Shown piece after piece: positions 47,359-60,980 of a DNA stretch of 64,000 nt. The notes below the pieces were generated by a model, which ran no database searches, was not told where the DNA came from, and worked only from the letters and a program-made list of their open reading frames with translations. How positions within the stretch are numbered: position 1 is the stretch's first letter; every line of letters begins with the position of its first letter. The stretch is from Oncomelania hupensis. Taxonomy: Eukaryota > Mollusca > Gastropoda > Littorinimorpha > Pomatiopsidae. The position numbers were made by a program, and so were the translations under genes. The stretch covers positions 37,194,952 to 37,258,951 of the forward strand of contig CM072519.1 of the NCBI GenBank assembly GCA_036898135.1, given 5' to 3'.

Positions 47359-48123
47359 TTCCCAGTCCTTTCCATTTCCCTTGTTGATGTGTCTCAATTG
47401 AGTCCAATCCATCCACTAGACCTTTCCAGCTCTGTGGGTGAGGTCACATCCGCTCATACTCATTCTGAGTAATTTGAGATGGAGATTCAGCTACAGAATT
47501 GTATTACTTTATCACCTATAGATAGAGGCAGTAGTGTGGGGACCATCTTTGGGAAAGATACACTTGCCAGTAATTAGCATCATTATGTGTAGGTGCTAGC
47601 GTATTTTTAAACTGTAGTTTTAAACTGCTCAGTTTGAGCAGCTAGTGTACGTGAATGTTTTGTTTCCTATTGATTTACATTGTGTGTGTGTGCGTGTGTG
47701 TGGGTGTGTGTGGGTGTGGGTGTTTGTTTGTTTGTGTGTGTGAATGGTCCATGGACAAAAACTTACGTTTGCATGTTTTGGGTATCGTGGGTTTGAACCA
47801 GACTTCAGCAATCTAATTTTGTGCTTGCTGGATCTCGGTAGCCAGCCTTGAGTAGCCTTGAGTAGCTCATTGAGCTTATAAACGCACTCATTTTATGATT
47901 GTGTTTTCAGTCACCAATGAAAAACAGACCGAATAACAGGTTTGTTCATTTATGTCTCAGTCTGTACTTAAAAATAAATCCGGACACTTTCATATAGGCT
48001 AACCTTAATAACGTAGAATCATTACAAGTGTTTCAGTTGGCCTGTGTATTATTAAACCTTAATGGGGTACAAACAACATGAAAATAACTAAACCTTAACT
48101 GGTCTCTTCTTTTTTTTTTCCAG
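46613..48123. other. Noncoding region upstream of receptor C
   Basis: Contains (CT)n at about 47277-47354 and a TG/GGTG tract at 47684-47745, and ends in a strong acceptor (TCTTCTTTTTTTTTTCCAG at 48105-48123). The 5' exon of receptor C was not found. Confidence 0.55.
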
Positions 48124-48136
48124 GTATTTTCCCAAC

Positions 48137-49528
48137 ATGAGGATTGTGATCATTACCCTCCTTTTCAGTCTGGTTCCTGCGTTCTTTGTTTTTGGTGTCT
48201 CGGACTGTCACAATGCTAAGAGCCTAGATTGTGAGTTCCAGCACCGCAGTTCCTACAACAACTCTATCTACAATAGAACGTACTGTGACTGGCATCCAAT
48301 CAGTGGTTGGTTCCTAACATTGGTTAATAACAAGTTCTATGCAGTAGCGACAGAAACGCGAGGAACAGCCCTACTTAAGAGCAAAAGAATATGTTCTACA
48401 CAGGGACGTGTACACTGTTTTTCATTTTGGTTCCACTTTTCTTGGAGTTATCAGTTTGATCTGAGTGTATACATCCGCAGACATCGTACAAATGGTCGTG
48501 CAGGTAGAATTAAAGTATGGTCAACATCTTCAAAAAATGGCTGGACTGAGGCAACAATTCCAGTCAATTCAAACGACGATGATTTTAACATCATTATTGA
48601 AGCCAAAAGGATCCCCGGTGCGCATTTATCCGCGTTTGTATTGATTAATGACACTTCTTTTCAAAGTACACCTTGTTTACTGTATCCCCCGGAAGCTGCA
48701 GTTCAACCCACTCCGTCTATCGCTGCCATTATTAATTCAACGTCGTTCCGAGGCAGTATACCAGAAGACTCTCCTATTGATGTTGGTGTGATCATCGCTC
48801 CTGTTGTAGCCGTTATCCTCGTCGTAGCTATTTGTGTGGCGATTGTCCGCCTCTACAGGCAAATCAAACTGCAGGGCCTTAGAAAAGAGATAAAGAAAGA
48901 AATATTTGAACTGACAGCTGCTGACAATGCAATCTACAGTCTTCATAGTGAAGAGCCTAAAATTAGAGGCCGATTCTCAGCCAGTAGAGTGGATGCAAAT
49001 TCGACAGAACAGCCTTCAGATGATCACTACAATGTCACACCCCGTGGAGCTTCAGTGTCGGACCCAGCACTCCAAGAAGTGTGTGTTAACGTAAACAAGT
49101 CAAACGAGAGTAAGGAACAAACAAAGCAAACGGAATTAGGTGATGAAGACGCAGAAGTAAATAAGGTCCGAAATTGCAAGGATGAAGTTGGACATTCCAA
49201 AGTTAATGGTGTTAATGAAAATAGACGTTCTGGCGAAGCTGACGGTATCTGCACTTTTCCTGTCGAAACAGGCGTCTACCCTGTTGTTGATGACACTGAA
49301 GCACATTCCATGGCCATCACCCCAGACTCTGCAATCAGTGATCCCAAGAATGTTGCGGAAGCTGATGATGAGTACAATGCACAGCATGTCCTTAGAAAGA
49401 GGAGTAACGTACATGACCACACGGATGATGATGAACTGAGAGAGGTACACAGCCACACGCAGATGGGGGATGATGACGATCACAATGAGGCGTACAGGCA
49501 TAGAATCGAGGAGGAAACAGGTCATTGA
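48137..49528 (+). CDS. Receptor C: MAM-like ectodomain, one TM, acidic tail
   Basis: 463 residues. The ATG at 48137 is 13 bases after a strong splice acceptor. Signal peptide about 1-21 (IVIITLLFSLVPAFFVFG). The ectodomain, 24-180, has the same six-cysteine layout as receptor A (DC..DCEF, YCDWHPISGW, IC..HCFSF, PC) and matching words (VYIRR, KVWSTSS, NIIIEAKR for A's VYILL, KLWSLSS, MLLIEAKR). TM about 215-237 (VGVIIAPVVAVILVVAICV). The tail carries DNAIYSLH (Y267, compare DNAAYVRN in A), HYNV (Y298), VYPVV (Y381) and EYNA (Y413), and ends in His/Asp/Glu-rich sequence. It is probably a surface receptor paralogous to A with a diverged output. It is the clearest evidence that the array arose by duplication. 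Confidence 0.86.
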   Translation: MRIVIITLLFSLVPAFFVFGVSDCHNAKSLDCEFQHRSSYNNSIYNRTYCDWHPISGWFLTLVNNKFYAVATETRGTALLKSKRICSTQGRVHCFSFWFHFSWSYQFDLSVYIRRHRTNGRAGRIKVWSTSSKNGWTEATIPVNSNDDDFNIIIEAKRIPGAHLSAFVLINDTSFQSTPCLLYPPEAAVQPTPSIAAIINSTSFRGSIPEDSPIDVGVIIAPVVAVILVVAICVAIVRLYRQIKLQGLRKEIKKEIFELTAADNAIYSLHSEEPKIRGRFSASRVDANSTEQPSDDHYNVTPRGASVSDPALQEVCVNVNKSNESKEQTKQTELGDEDAEVNKVRNCKDEVGHSKVNGVNENRRSGEADGICTFPVETGVYPVVDDTEAHSMAITPDSAISDPKNVAEADDEYNAQHVLRKRSNVHDHTDDDELREVHSHTQMGDDDDHNEAYRHRIEEETGH

Positions 49529-49660
49529 TGGCGCGTACTGGCACATGCATCCGAATTAATGGTACGAAATAATTTGTTTATAAATAAGATATGGCGGGGG
49601 AGTTTTCGGGGGTGGAGCGGAAAGTCGTTGCTGTTGCTGCTGCTGCTACTGATGATGATA

Positions 49661-49739
<79 letters not shown>

Positions 49740-50308
49740 GGAGGAGGAGGATGGTGGTGGTTGCGTTGGTTAACTATACAATATGAATCTTATGAAGGCA
49801 ATTTTTTTAATAGTTTCTTCGTGAAAGTTAAAATGAGCAGGCACAGTGCAATCAATACTTTGAATCATTAATTGTTGCAATGAGTTTATAACTGACGACT
49901 TCGACAAGTGATGATGATGGTGAGGAGGAGGATCCTCAGGATGTCGTAAAATCCTCAGGATGAATAAATAAATGAAACAGCACTTTATTATTATTGATTC
50001 GTTCGAAAATTATTTATATATTTATTATCCGGGTCATTCTTTTTTGTTGCGATGAAGTTGGATGTTCGCCAGCAGTGAATTATTGTGATGGACCACACTA
50101 CTTGACTTTTTTCTCGTATTTTATTGTATTTTATCTAGAAACACCTTCCAACGCATACATACTTGCTATCCATGGTGCTTACTTCCTATGCCTGGTAAAC
50201 ATTTAAGTAAATTAACTGTTGTATTTCTCAGTTGTACTATTAATGGCAGTAGGCCTGTCCCACACGTACTAAGGTCAACATTATGCGGTGAAGTTTACTT
50301 GTACTTAA
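49529..50308. repeat. Receptor C 3' flank with GAT array
   Basis: (GAT)n at about 49649-49739. AATAAATAAATGAAAC near 49962 is a candidate polyadenylation signal. Small frames here are repeat artefacts. Confidence 0.7.
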
Positions 50309-50476
50309 AAGAGGAAGGTCGGCGTACAGGATTACTCGGCTTGAGATGCTGGTGCAGTCTACGGCCATCTGCAGATGCAGGATGAGCGAATTTACAATGA
50401 GTTGGACAGGCACAGAAAGATACGCGTCATCGATACTGTATATTCCGCACGCAAAGCAAAATTAAAGTTGTTATGA
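50309..50476 (+). pseudogene. Remnant of a fourth receptor tail (A-like)
   Basis: The + frame from 50309 reads KRKVGVQDYSA, a TGA at 50342-50344, then DAGAVYGHLQMQDERIYNEL and DRHRKIRVID, and stops at 50474-50476. It aligns with residues 339-384 of receptor A (KGKGVQ, GPGAVYSHLQ, VDRLRKEQVID) including the spacing of the tyrosines. Nothing convincing of the TM or ectodomain was found upstream. It is either a dead duplicate or an unrecognised last exon with a different upstream phase; the in-frame TGA favours the first. Confidence 0.75.
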
Positions 50477-50507
50477 TTACTTTGAAATTCACGACGGATA
50501 ATAATGG

Positions 50508-50594
<87 letters not shown>

Positions 50595-51589
50595 GTTCTT
50601 GCTCTTACAATTGAATCATAAACTTTCCAAACCTAATTGGAGAAATTATCTGAATTCCTCTTTTGAGACAATAAAGGTCTATTGTATATTTGAAAAGGTG
50701 TTGGGAGTTTAAACAGCTTCCCTCCCAAAACTAGTATCACAATCATCTTAAGTTTGTTTCAAGACAATGAAGTTGCACTGCAGTGTTTGGCTTAGTAATT
50801 AAGGAAGTAGGCCAGTTTTGAGGTTTAGTGTTTTCACTTTCAAACAGTAATCATAAATGACTGTTTACAAAATGGAGCAATAACTTATAGGAGAGAGACT
50901 CTATTTTGTTCAGAGATAGAAACTGCCATAGTCGTATTGTGCTGCCGTTCTTATATCACACAAATGATAGAAACACTCATCGACATTTAAGCATTGTATG
51001 GGCTATTGAAAAAGGACGATTCCAGTACGTGGTGGCATTATGTTTATCTTTAAAACTTAATACAGTGAAGAACTTCCCATTCAGTTGCTGATGGATTGTA
51101 CTACTTTACATTTGAAGTTGCGAATTAAAACAGACTGAATAACTTCACCTTGGAACTTGCGAATTAAAACTAAGGCAATGATTACGATAAATAATCGTTT
51201 GACTTGAAACTGATAGGCCAACTTTGTGTAGTCCATTACTCTCATTCTGATAACTGTAAGGTTCAAACTGCTGTGCTGATAACTGTAAGGTTCAAACTGC
51301 TGTGCTCTCTGGGAACGAGCGATGAGCAAATAAGACTGTGACAAAGAAGATCTTTTCTTGGTTGGGCTGTTATATTTTAAAGTGGAATTTTTAAAATAGT
51401 TTTTATTTTTATTCCATAAGTGTGTACATGTTTGTCCTACCTTAGGTAGACAATTCTTTTACATGTTTTAGTTGAGTTCATAATGCATTAATTTGCCTAG
51501 CAAAGTAACAATCATGTTTAATAAATGAAATGCAAAGAATTAAAAACATTTATTCATTCACAAAGCGCGTTTTCATATCACAATACAGA
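50477..51589. other. GAT array and noncoding stretch
   Basis: (GAT)n at about 50505-50594. A 41-bp phrase around 'CTGATAACTGTAAGGTTCAAACTGCTGTG' is tandemly duplicated at 51245-51305. A second short repetition (TTTGAAGTTGCGAATTAAAAC / TTGGAACTTGCGAATTAAAAC) lies at 51109-51170. No gene. Confidence 0.7.
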
Positions 51590-51724
51590 ATGGACTGGTT
51601 TGACACTGAGCGAAGCCATGAGGGTTGCTGAGGAAATAGAAAGATGGGATATGCTAGTTAAATGATCATCTGTTGTGCCCCAACGACTTTTGCGTTATGG
51701 GATAGGATAGGATAGGATAGGATA
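51590..51724 (+). mobile_element. RTE-type LINE, extreme 3' fragment
   Basis: Begins AATGGACTGGTTTGACACTGAGCG and runs through the short 3' UTR to (GGATA)n at 51700-51724, matching 60045-60171. It shows a Trp codon (TGG) where the full-length copy has a TGA. Confidence 0.9.
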
Positions 51725-53070
51725 TAATACTTTTCTTATTTTTTCTATAGTATTAATATTATGGTTACTGTTAGTGTTAATGGTCGTAAAGTTAAAGGAC
51801 AGATTTTAAAATTAGGCTTTTTCCGATTAAAGTTTCAAATTCCCACACTCATCTCTCCTCCCCTTCCCCACCTCTCTTCCTCCATCCCTCCCTCCTTCCC
51901 TCTCTGACCTCCTTCCCTCCCTCCCTTTCACCTCACTCTCACACCTCACAATTGAAATGTGTCTTTCTTTGTTTCAGCTGGAAAGAAAGTCTCCATTGCC
52001 TCCTTCCTGTACTTGTGGCCTTTACCAAGGACTGCCTGTTTTGTACAGACTTTGACCTACCCACTTGTCGACCGGGTTTAGTTTTATTCACAGTCAGGGA
52101 TTTTTTACACAACTTGTATAATGTCCCTGTGATTTTATCACAGCACAGTAAAATATTGGACAGTGAACATTATATTGTAACTGCACTTCGAACAGCAGAT
52201 TGATTGAGAATTGAAAATCAATTGTGTTTTGAGTCGCTGTGATTATCTCATCTTTGACAGTGTACTTCGTTTGGTAACTGATCTTCGACCAGCCCGTTGG
52301 TACGTTATTGCACATTGAAAATAAAATTGTAATTGAACTTTGAACAGCAGATGCACACTCGAACTAACAAGTACACGTTCAAGAAGAACTGGCTCAAATC
52401 ACAGCGGAAGCGAGCACTGTAAAACGTGATGAAGCGCCTGAAGGATGCAGTTTGCATCAAATTGTTTGGCATTATCTACATGATGTTGCGAAGAAACGAT
52501 GCCTTCGCTGTACTCTACACGGTTGTACTATAGCTAATTATTATGCTTTGCGCCCATAAGCTGTGCCCATCTAATATTGGGGAGGAGGTGGGGTAAATGC
52601 ACCAATATTTGTACTATAAAGTAATGTTTTTTTTCTGTACTTTTTTTTTTTAACCAATTTTATCTACAATTGTAATATAGACCCTACATTATAATATTAA
52701 TTGATAATTACAAAATAGTTATAGAAAATACATTGAAAAAAAAACAAGGCGATGATTGTATCTACGTAATTAAATGCAAAACTAAACAATGAATATTTGT
52801 CACTGCTTTTCTGTGTGTCTGATGGAAAGATTATAAGCAGGGGCGGGTGGGAGGGTGGGATGTAGGTGAGTGAGAGGTGAATGGGATTGGGCAGGATGGT
52901 GGTATGGAGTGGAGGAAGAGTATGGACTTTTCATTATTAGTTTGTACTTTACGTTTTTATCCCTTGATAATTCTTATACTTGTTTACAAACTGAGTGTTA
53001 ATATGTATTACTTTGTATCTGTGTAAACGGTTTTAGGTCTGTGGTGTGTCAGGATTCCTTTTTATTGTAG
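51725..53070. other. Noncoding stretch, CCT-rich segment inside
   Basis: CT-rich, mostly pyrimidine sequence at 51845-51935 ends in TTTGTTTCAG (51977), a possible acceptor, followed by an 80-codon frame to 52203 with no recognised domain. A short basic frame at 52350-52421 is also unrecognised. I do not call either a gene. Confidence 0.4.
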
Positions 53071-53160
53071 GAATGAATGGGGAAACCGTTGAAGAGGCCG
53101 ACTCGTTTAAATTTCTAGGTTCTTTCATTTTGAGCGACATAAGGTGTGTGTTTTTTAATG
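53071..53160 (+). mobile_element. Short LINE RT fragment
   Basis: One frame reads NGETVEEADSFKFLGSFIL, the 'V.SFKFLG' segment that follows the RT active site in several LINEs. The rest of the element is missing. Confidence 0.5.
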
Positions 53161-53214
53161 CTTTATTCAAATTATTGTCACTTTTTGTCGGGTAACTCTG
53201 GGCCGCCTCCCCCG

Positions 53215-54215
<1,001 letters not shown>

Positions 54216-54637
54216 GGCCCATGTTTTAAAGTAGCCTATAGACTACTTGTATTTCAAAACGCAACAAAATCGCTTCAGCCGTTTTGAGATATTGAGCAAA
54301 ACCTGTTTAATTTCAATATGACTCCAGTGACCTTTACCTTTGATGTATTGCAAATGTGATGGAACGGAAGGCAGACCACTAACCTATGAACTTTGGTCAA
54401 AATCCGTTCAATGGTTCTTGAGATATGGACCGTCCGATCGACACTTTGCGTGTTCTGATTCCCGACTGTTTTAAAGTATCACCAGATAAGTTAGTGGCCA
54501 TTCATATAAATAAATATGACTGTCTATCTATTTTGACACTTACTTGACTCTCTTTTATTTTGGTTTTGAAAACATTTTGGTTAAAAGATACTTCTAATCA
54601 CTTCCTGTTGCTGTTGGCGAATGAGGCTGTCGTCAAG
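54216..54637. other. Dispersed-repeat-like segment before ITFG1
   Basis: 54280-54480 resembles 33455-33710 ('TTCAGCCGTTTTGAGATATTGAGC', 'AATCCGTTCAATGGTTCTTGAGATATGG'). The promoter and 5' UTR of the ITFG1 homologue should lie in or near here, but I see no clear core promoter. Confidence 0.4.
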
Positions 54638-57600
54638 ATGGTGTGGTGTTGTAGACTTCTGTTAATTGTGCTTGTTAATCATATTTGGACAATATCCTCT
54701 GGATACCTGTCAGACGTAACGTCAGACCTTTTCAGCGGATCGAAAAATGGAGTGGTTGCTGCGTTTGGCGATTTTAACGCCGACAAACTGACAGATATTT
54801 TCGTCTTGGCAGAAAGGGGTACGTAGGGACGTAGGCTAAGTTTCTCTCTTGAAACTCTTAGTCCACACTGTATTCCTAGTTGAGTAGTTCAGATTGCTGT
54901 CATAACAGTCATTTTTCTTCAAGTTTTTCAGACATGCAGGACATATACTGACCCCTAATTAAAAGACGTAAAGTCTTGCTACAAGTCCTGTAGCTGTAGC
55001 ATTAGCAACATTGTGCAATAGGCTAACTGAATAACTTCTTCAGCTAATGAATCAAATGATGGTGACTCATTCAAGTTGCACATTATTTGATTGCGTTTTA
55101 ATATGTTGGAATTTGCAAATTGCTTTTGTTGTTTAGCACTAGCAGTGATAATTATATATAATTAAATAGTTGGTCAATCATGGCATGGAAAAGATTTAAT
55201 TAAACTAAGACAAGAGCTTGAAATTGATGATGATCATTAATTTGCAAATAATTTTAATTACCCCATTTTTGAACATGAATCCATCTTTGTCAAGTCTTAT
55301 GCTTTTGATGGAATTCTTATGAAATTTTGGCGATTTTCAAGTCTTACGGCATAAGGTGAAGATTTTTTTTTTTTAATTGTGTGAATATATCGCTAAGTTT
55401 CATCTGAGAACAAAGCAACACTCCAACAGCAATGATATCTGGTAGTAATTGATCGGCTAGAAGTAGGACTGAGGACTGCATTTTCACACATTTCTTATGG
55501 TATAAGAAGCAAAATCTTATGGTAAGAGCCCACAAGAGCTTGACAGGTATGATGAATCATGTTGATGATGTTCTCAGAATGTCTGCTATTTTATTGCAGG
55601 GACAGCATTGTACTATTTACAAGCAAAGGAAGATGTGACAAAAGAGAGAGCAGGTTTTGATCGACACACTCTGTTGAGAATGACAGATGGCACTTACATT
55701 ACAAGCATTACTCCTGGAGATTTTGATGGTGATGCCCAAATGGACATGTTAGTTACAAAAAAGAAGAAGGATGCTTCAAAGACAGATGATCCAAGTTTCA
55801 TTGTGCAAGTTTTCTGGGGCTACAGCATTTCCAACTCTCTGAGTAAGTAGACCAGTAGTTTATTGGTAAACATTGATACAGTTCTAGTTCTGAACAGTAA
55901 AGGAGTCACACAGTGCATAAAGTGCCTTTAAATTGAACTAAAGTTTTCAAATAAGTTCAATATTATTATTAAGTAGATGGCAATTTTACATACATGTTTT
56001 CCAAGCTATGAAGATTTGTTGCCAATTTTACATGTCTGGGACATGCCATGAAGATTTGTTGTAAACAATGACATGTTAGGATCATAACGAACAAATGCCA
56101 TCCATGGAAATAGTTGTTGCATATTTGATTTTGCATTGTTGTGAACATGGAAAAGGGGGTGGGAGGGAGGAGGGATTGGCTTTCAGTTTCATGCGATGCC
56201 CGGAGTGGTGCATGATGTGTAAAAGTGCTGTGCATCCCAATAAACTTTTTTTTTTACTAAGTATCAGTAAAATGCATTGGTCAGAAAAGTGCTTCATCAA
56301 TATCATTATAAGATTTTTGTGTGTCATGTGTAAAATTTATGTATGCAAGTACTTTGTGGAGGATTTACAGTTTTCTAATTAATGTAATATTTTTATTAAC
56401 TAATAAGGATTGTTTCAAGAGTTAGATTTTATACATGTCATTTGACTATGTTTAACTTTAATTTATTATAATAGACTGTTTTTAATTAAATTAATTATTA
56501 AATATTAGTAACCATGCAATATGATGTTAATCTTTATTTTGTTTTCCACAGTTGCTGGGAACAATCTGACATTGAATGTAACATTGAGAGACCAGCCATC
56601 TGTGATTGAGTAAGTTTTATATGGCGTATGCGGAGAGAGACGCTTTGATATATTTTAATGGGACTTTGGCCTATTAGCAATGGCACATATTCACACCACA
56701 TGCACCAGCATGTGCCACACACACACACATACTTGTTTTCATGGTGTTATTATGACTTTTCTGAAACGCCCATACGTTGTGTTGACAATGGGTCATATTA
56801 TTATTACGTCCCTCTTTTTTAAGTACTTGTAAGTGTTCTGTGGGTTCGGGCAAATAGAATAGACCCAACGTTTCCCGGCGTGTCGTAAGAGGCGACTAAC
56901 AGGGGTGATGTTAGCACGGCATCACTGGGCGAAAGTCTTCTACACAGAAGTCACCGGCCAGGGCGGAAGAACCTCACGTTACTACAGGTTCAACGACCAC
57001 GTGCTCAGGGCCAAGGCGAGCCACACTGTTTCGTGGATTTCGGCTGTGGCCAACAGCCTGGAGAGGATTGGGCCCTGCCAGGTCTTTTTTTTGCCCAAGA
57101 CACAACACATGATGAGGCTATCCACTAATTCCATGCCGGATCGGTCGTCGCCCGGAACAAGGACCGCGCCTTCCGTTGGCCACCAGGACGGAGGTGAAAA
57201 GTATGCTACTGATGGACAAATTAGCAAGATCCGCACGAGAAACAACATCGTCATAGGAACCTGGAATGTCAGGACCCTAACTGCGGAAGGAAAATTAGAA
57301 GAACTGGCCCACGAGCTGGACCACTATCGATAGAACGTTCTAGGTATCAGCGAACTGCGCTGGAAAGGCCTAGGTGAAACAACGACTGATAAAGGCCACA
57401 AGCTCTATTTCAGCGGTAGAGATGACAGGCACGAACACGGCGTTGGATTCTTGGTCCACAAGAACATTCTAGCCACTGTCATGGGTTGCCGCCCAGTCTC
57501 CAGTAGACTCATTACCATCCGTCTGAGAGCAACCCCTTTCAACATTACCATCATCCAGGCCTATGCCCCAACATCAGACTATGAAGACAGCGAAGTGGAG

Positions 57601-60600
57601 GATTTTTATGAAAATATACAGGCGGTCCTTGACCAAGTGCCGAAGAAGGACATAGTCATAGTGCAAGGCGACTGGAATGCCAAGGTTGGCCAAGATGCGC
57701 ACCACAACTGGGGAGACACATGCGGACCCCACTGCAACAACGAGACAAATGACAGGGGTCTGAGGCTATTGGAGTTTGCCAGATACAACAATCTGGTACT
57801 GGCAAACACGCTTGGTCTCCACAAAAAATCCAGACGATGGACATGGCACAGTCCCGGCGGGGAACATCACAACCAGATCGACTACATCATGGTCAAGAAA
57901 CGCTTCAGATCAAGCATCAACATTGGCAGGACACGCACTTTTCCAGGAGCAGACATTGGAAGTGACCACGATCTCGTGATGATGTCTTTCCGGCTCCATT
58001 TGAAGAGAGTAAATACAGCAAGGTGCACTAGGCTGAAATTCGACCTGGACAAACTGCAAGACCCGGAGGTGGCAAAAATATTTCAGGCCACAATTGGAGG
58101 GAAATTTGCACCACTGCTTATTTTGGGGGCAGGCGAAGTAGATGTCAACACCATGACCAATACCTTCAACTCAGCCGTAACAGATGCAGCCACTGAGATC
58201 CTTGGCAAGCACCGACCAAAGAAGAAGCCGTGGATCACACCTGAACTTTTGGATCTGTGTGATAAACGAAGAGAGTTAAAAAAGAAAAAGAACACCTCAC
58301 AGGGAGCTGATGTCTACCGAAAAATCAACAATGACATCCGAAAAGGCATGCGCACAGCAAAGGAGAACTGGATAGAAGATCAATGCCAGGAAATAGAGAA
58401 CAATCTGAACAAGAACAACAGCAAGAAGGCCTACCAGACTGTGAAGCGGCTGACAAGTGTTAAACAGCCCAAAGTCTCCACTATCCAAAGCAAGTCTGGC
58501 ATTTGCCTTACAGAAGAACAAGAAGTCTTGGACAGATGGACAGAGTACTGCTCTGACCTTTACAACCATACACCAAATGGAGACCCATCAGTTCTAGCAT
58601 GTCCCGAGAGCAGAGAAGAAGAAGAAATCCTCCCAATTCTCCGGGAAGAAGTTGAGGCAGCAGTGCAATCGCTGAAGAAAGGGAAGTCAGCGGGAGTGGA
58701 CAACATACCAGCGGAACTGCTACAAGCAGGAGGAGAAGCGATGACTGATGCTCTCACCATTATCTGTAACAAGATCTGGCAGAGTGGGGAATGGCCTACA
58801 CCATGGACCCAGTCGCTTGTCATCACTCTTCCCAAAAAAGGTAACCTTCAGGAGTGTGAAAATTACCGCACCATCAGCCTCATCAGCCATCCCAGCAAGG
58901 TCCTCCTGAAAATAATACTCAACAGGTTGAAACCACAAGCTGAACAAATCATAGCTGAAGAACAAGCAGGATTCATGGCAGGGCGAAGTACCACTGAACA
59001 GATTTTCAACCTCAGAATAATCTGTGAGAAATACCTACAGCACCAACAACATCTATATCATGTGTTCATAGACTTCAAGAAGGCATTTGACCGAGTCTGG
59101 CATGCAGCTCTATGGGCAACCATGAAAGTGTACAACATCAGCCCTAATATTATAGAAGTCATCAAAAGCCTGTATGACAAGGCTACCAGTGCAGTCCTCC
59201 ATAACAGCGTCATCGGGAACTGGTTCAGAACAACAATCGGTGTGCGTCAAGGATGCCTACTCTCTCCAACACTCTTCAACATCTTCCTAGAGCGCATCAT
59301 GTCAGATGCTCTTGCAGATCACGAAGGCACAGTCAGCATAGGGGGCAGAGCAATCTCCAATCTTCGTTTTGCGGATGATATTGATGGTTTGGCTGGAGAG
59401 GAACAAGAACTTGAACAGCTTGTACAGAGGCTTGACACCACCTCCAGAGCTTATGGAATGGAAATAAGTGCAGAGAAGACCAAAATGATGACCAACAACA
59501 CCAATGGCATCAACACGGACATCAAAGTACAAGGCCAATCCCTCAACACAGTGCACAGCTTCAAATATTTAGGAGCCATTGTGTCAGACAATGGATCTCG
59601 ACAGGAAGTCCTCTCCAGGATCGCACAAACAACTGCTGCCCTGACAAGGTTGAAGCCCATTTGGAAAGACAGAACCATCAGTCTACATTCCAAAGTAAGA
59701 CTGCTGCGCTCTCTGGTCATCTCCATCTTCCTATATGCTTGCGAAGCATGGACCCTCACAGCAGATCTCCAACGAAGAATACAAAGCATGGAGATGAGGT
59801 GCTACAGAAGACTTCTGTGCATTTCCTATACCCAACACATCACCAACGACGAAGTCCGACAGACCATCACACAAGCCATTGGACAACACGATGACCTGCT
59901 CACAGTGGTGAAGAAACGGAAACTCCGATGGTATGGCCACGTCACCAGATCATCAGGCCTTGCAAAGACCATTCTGCAAGGCACAGTGCAAGGAGGTAGA
60001 AGAAGGGGGAGACCGAAAAAGAGGTGGGAGGACAACATTCGAGAATGAACTGGTTTGACACTGAGCGAAGCCATGAGGGCTGCTGAGGACAGAGGAAGAT
60101 GGAGTATGCTGGTTAGACGATCATCTGTGGTGCCCCTACGACCTTCGGGTTATGGGACAGGATAGGATAGGAAGTGTTCTAACACTAACTCTAGCCCTAA
60201 CCCTTACCGTAACACAACCTTAACCCTAACGTATCATTTGTTTGACGTCAAAACAAGTAGGTCTGTCAAAACAAGTTTTGTAGATGTTCACTGGTTTGTC
60301 CAATTAACACTGTGTAAACAAGTATACACACACGCACACACACGCACACACACGCACAATTTTAATCCCAGCAAATCTTAGCCAAACTGGGAACTTCATC
60401 AGCACTGCTAATGCACTGTTTTAATCTTTCATTAATTGTTATTGACCATCAGTAATTAACTTTAAGGCAGTTGTGATCCAAGAAATTGCTAATTATGTAT
60501 CTGGAAAGCATGATACACTTATAATATATTTACTTAAGGTTTTGACTTTAGAAGGTTCTTTCCATCAATGTAAAAGTGGAAGCTGAAATGGGCTGAGCAG

Positions 60601-60911
60601 ACAAAAACTGGGACTGAAGATCAGTAAATAATAATAATAATAGAGAGAGAGAGAAAGAGAGAGAGATGGTGCTGGTGTGGTGGGGACACAAAAGAAGCTG
60701 AGAAGATGGTGTTGGTGGTGATGGGTTTGGTGGGAAGCAAACTGGAATGAGGCTTTAGTGTTAACAAACTCTGTTAGTTTTGCTATATTATTTAATATGT
60801 TGGATGTACCTGTGTAAACCCAGTGTAATAAGTGTGATGTCTTATACCCACCAAACCCTTCACCACCACCACCATCTTCTCAGCTTCTTTTGTGTCCCCA
60901 CCACACCAGCA

Positions 60912-60980
<69 letters not shown>

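Noticed and set aside
49027..49546. Antisense open frames within receptor C
   Set aside because: Shadow frames on the opposite strand of a well-supported coding exon.
51952..52203. Possible exon after a TTTGTTTCAG acceptor
   Set aside because: The pyrimidine-rich stretch makes acceptor-like sequence likely by chance, and the 80-codon frame has no domain or matching donor that I could support.
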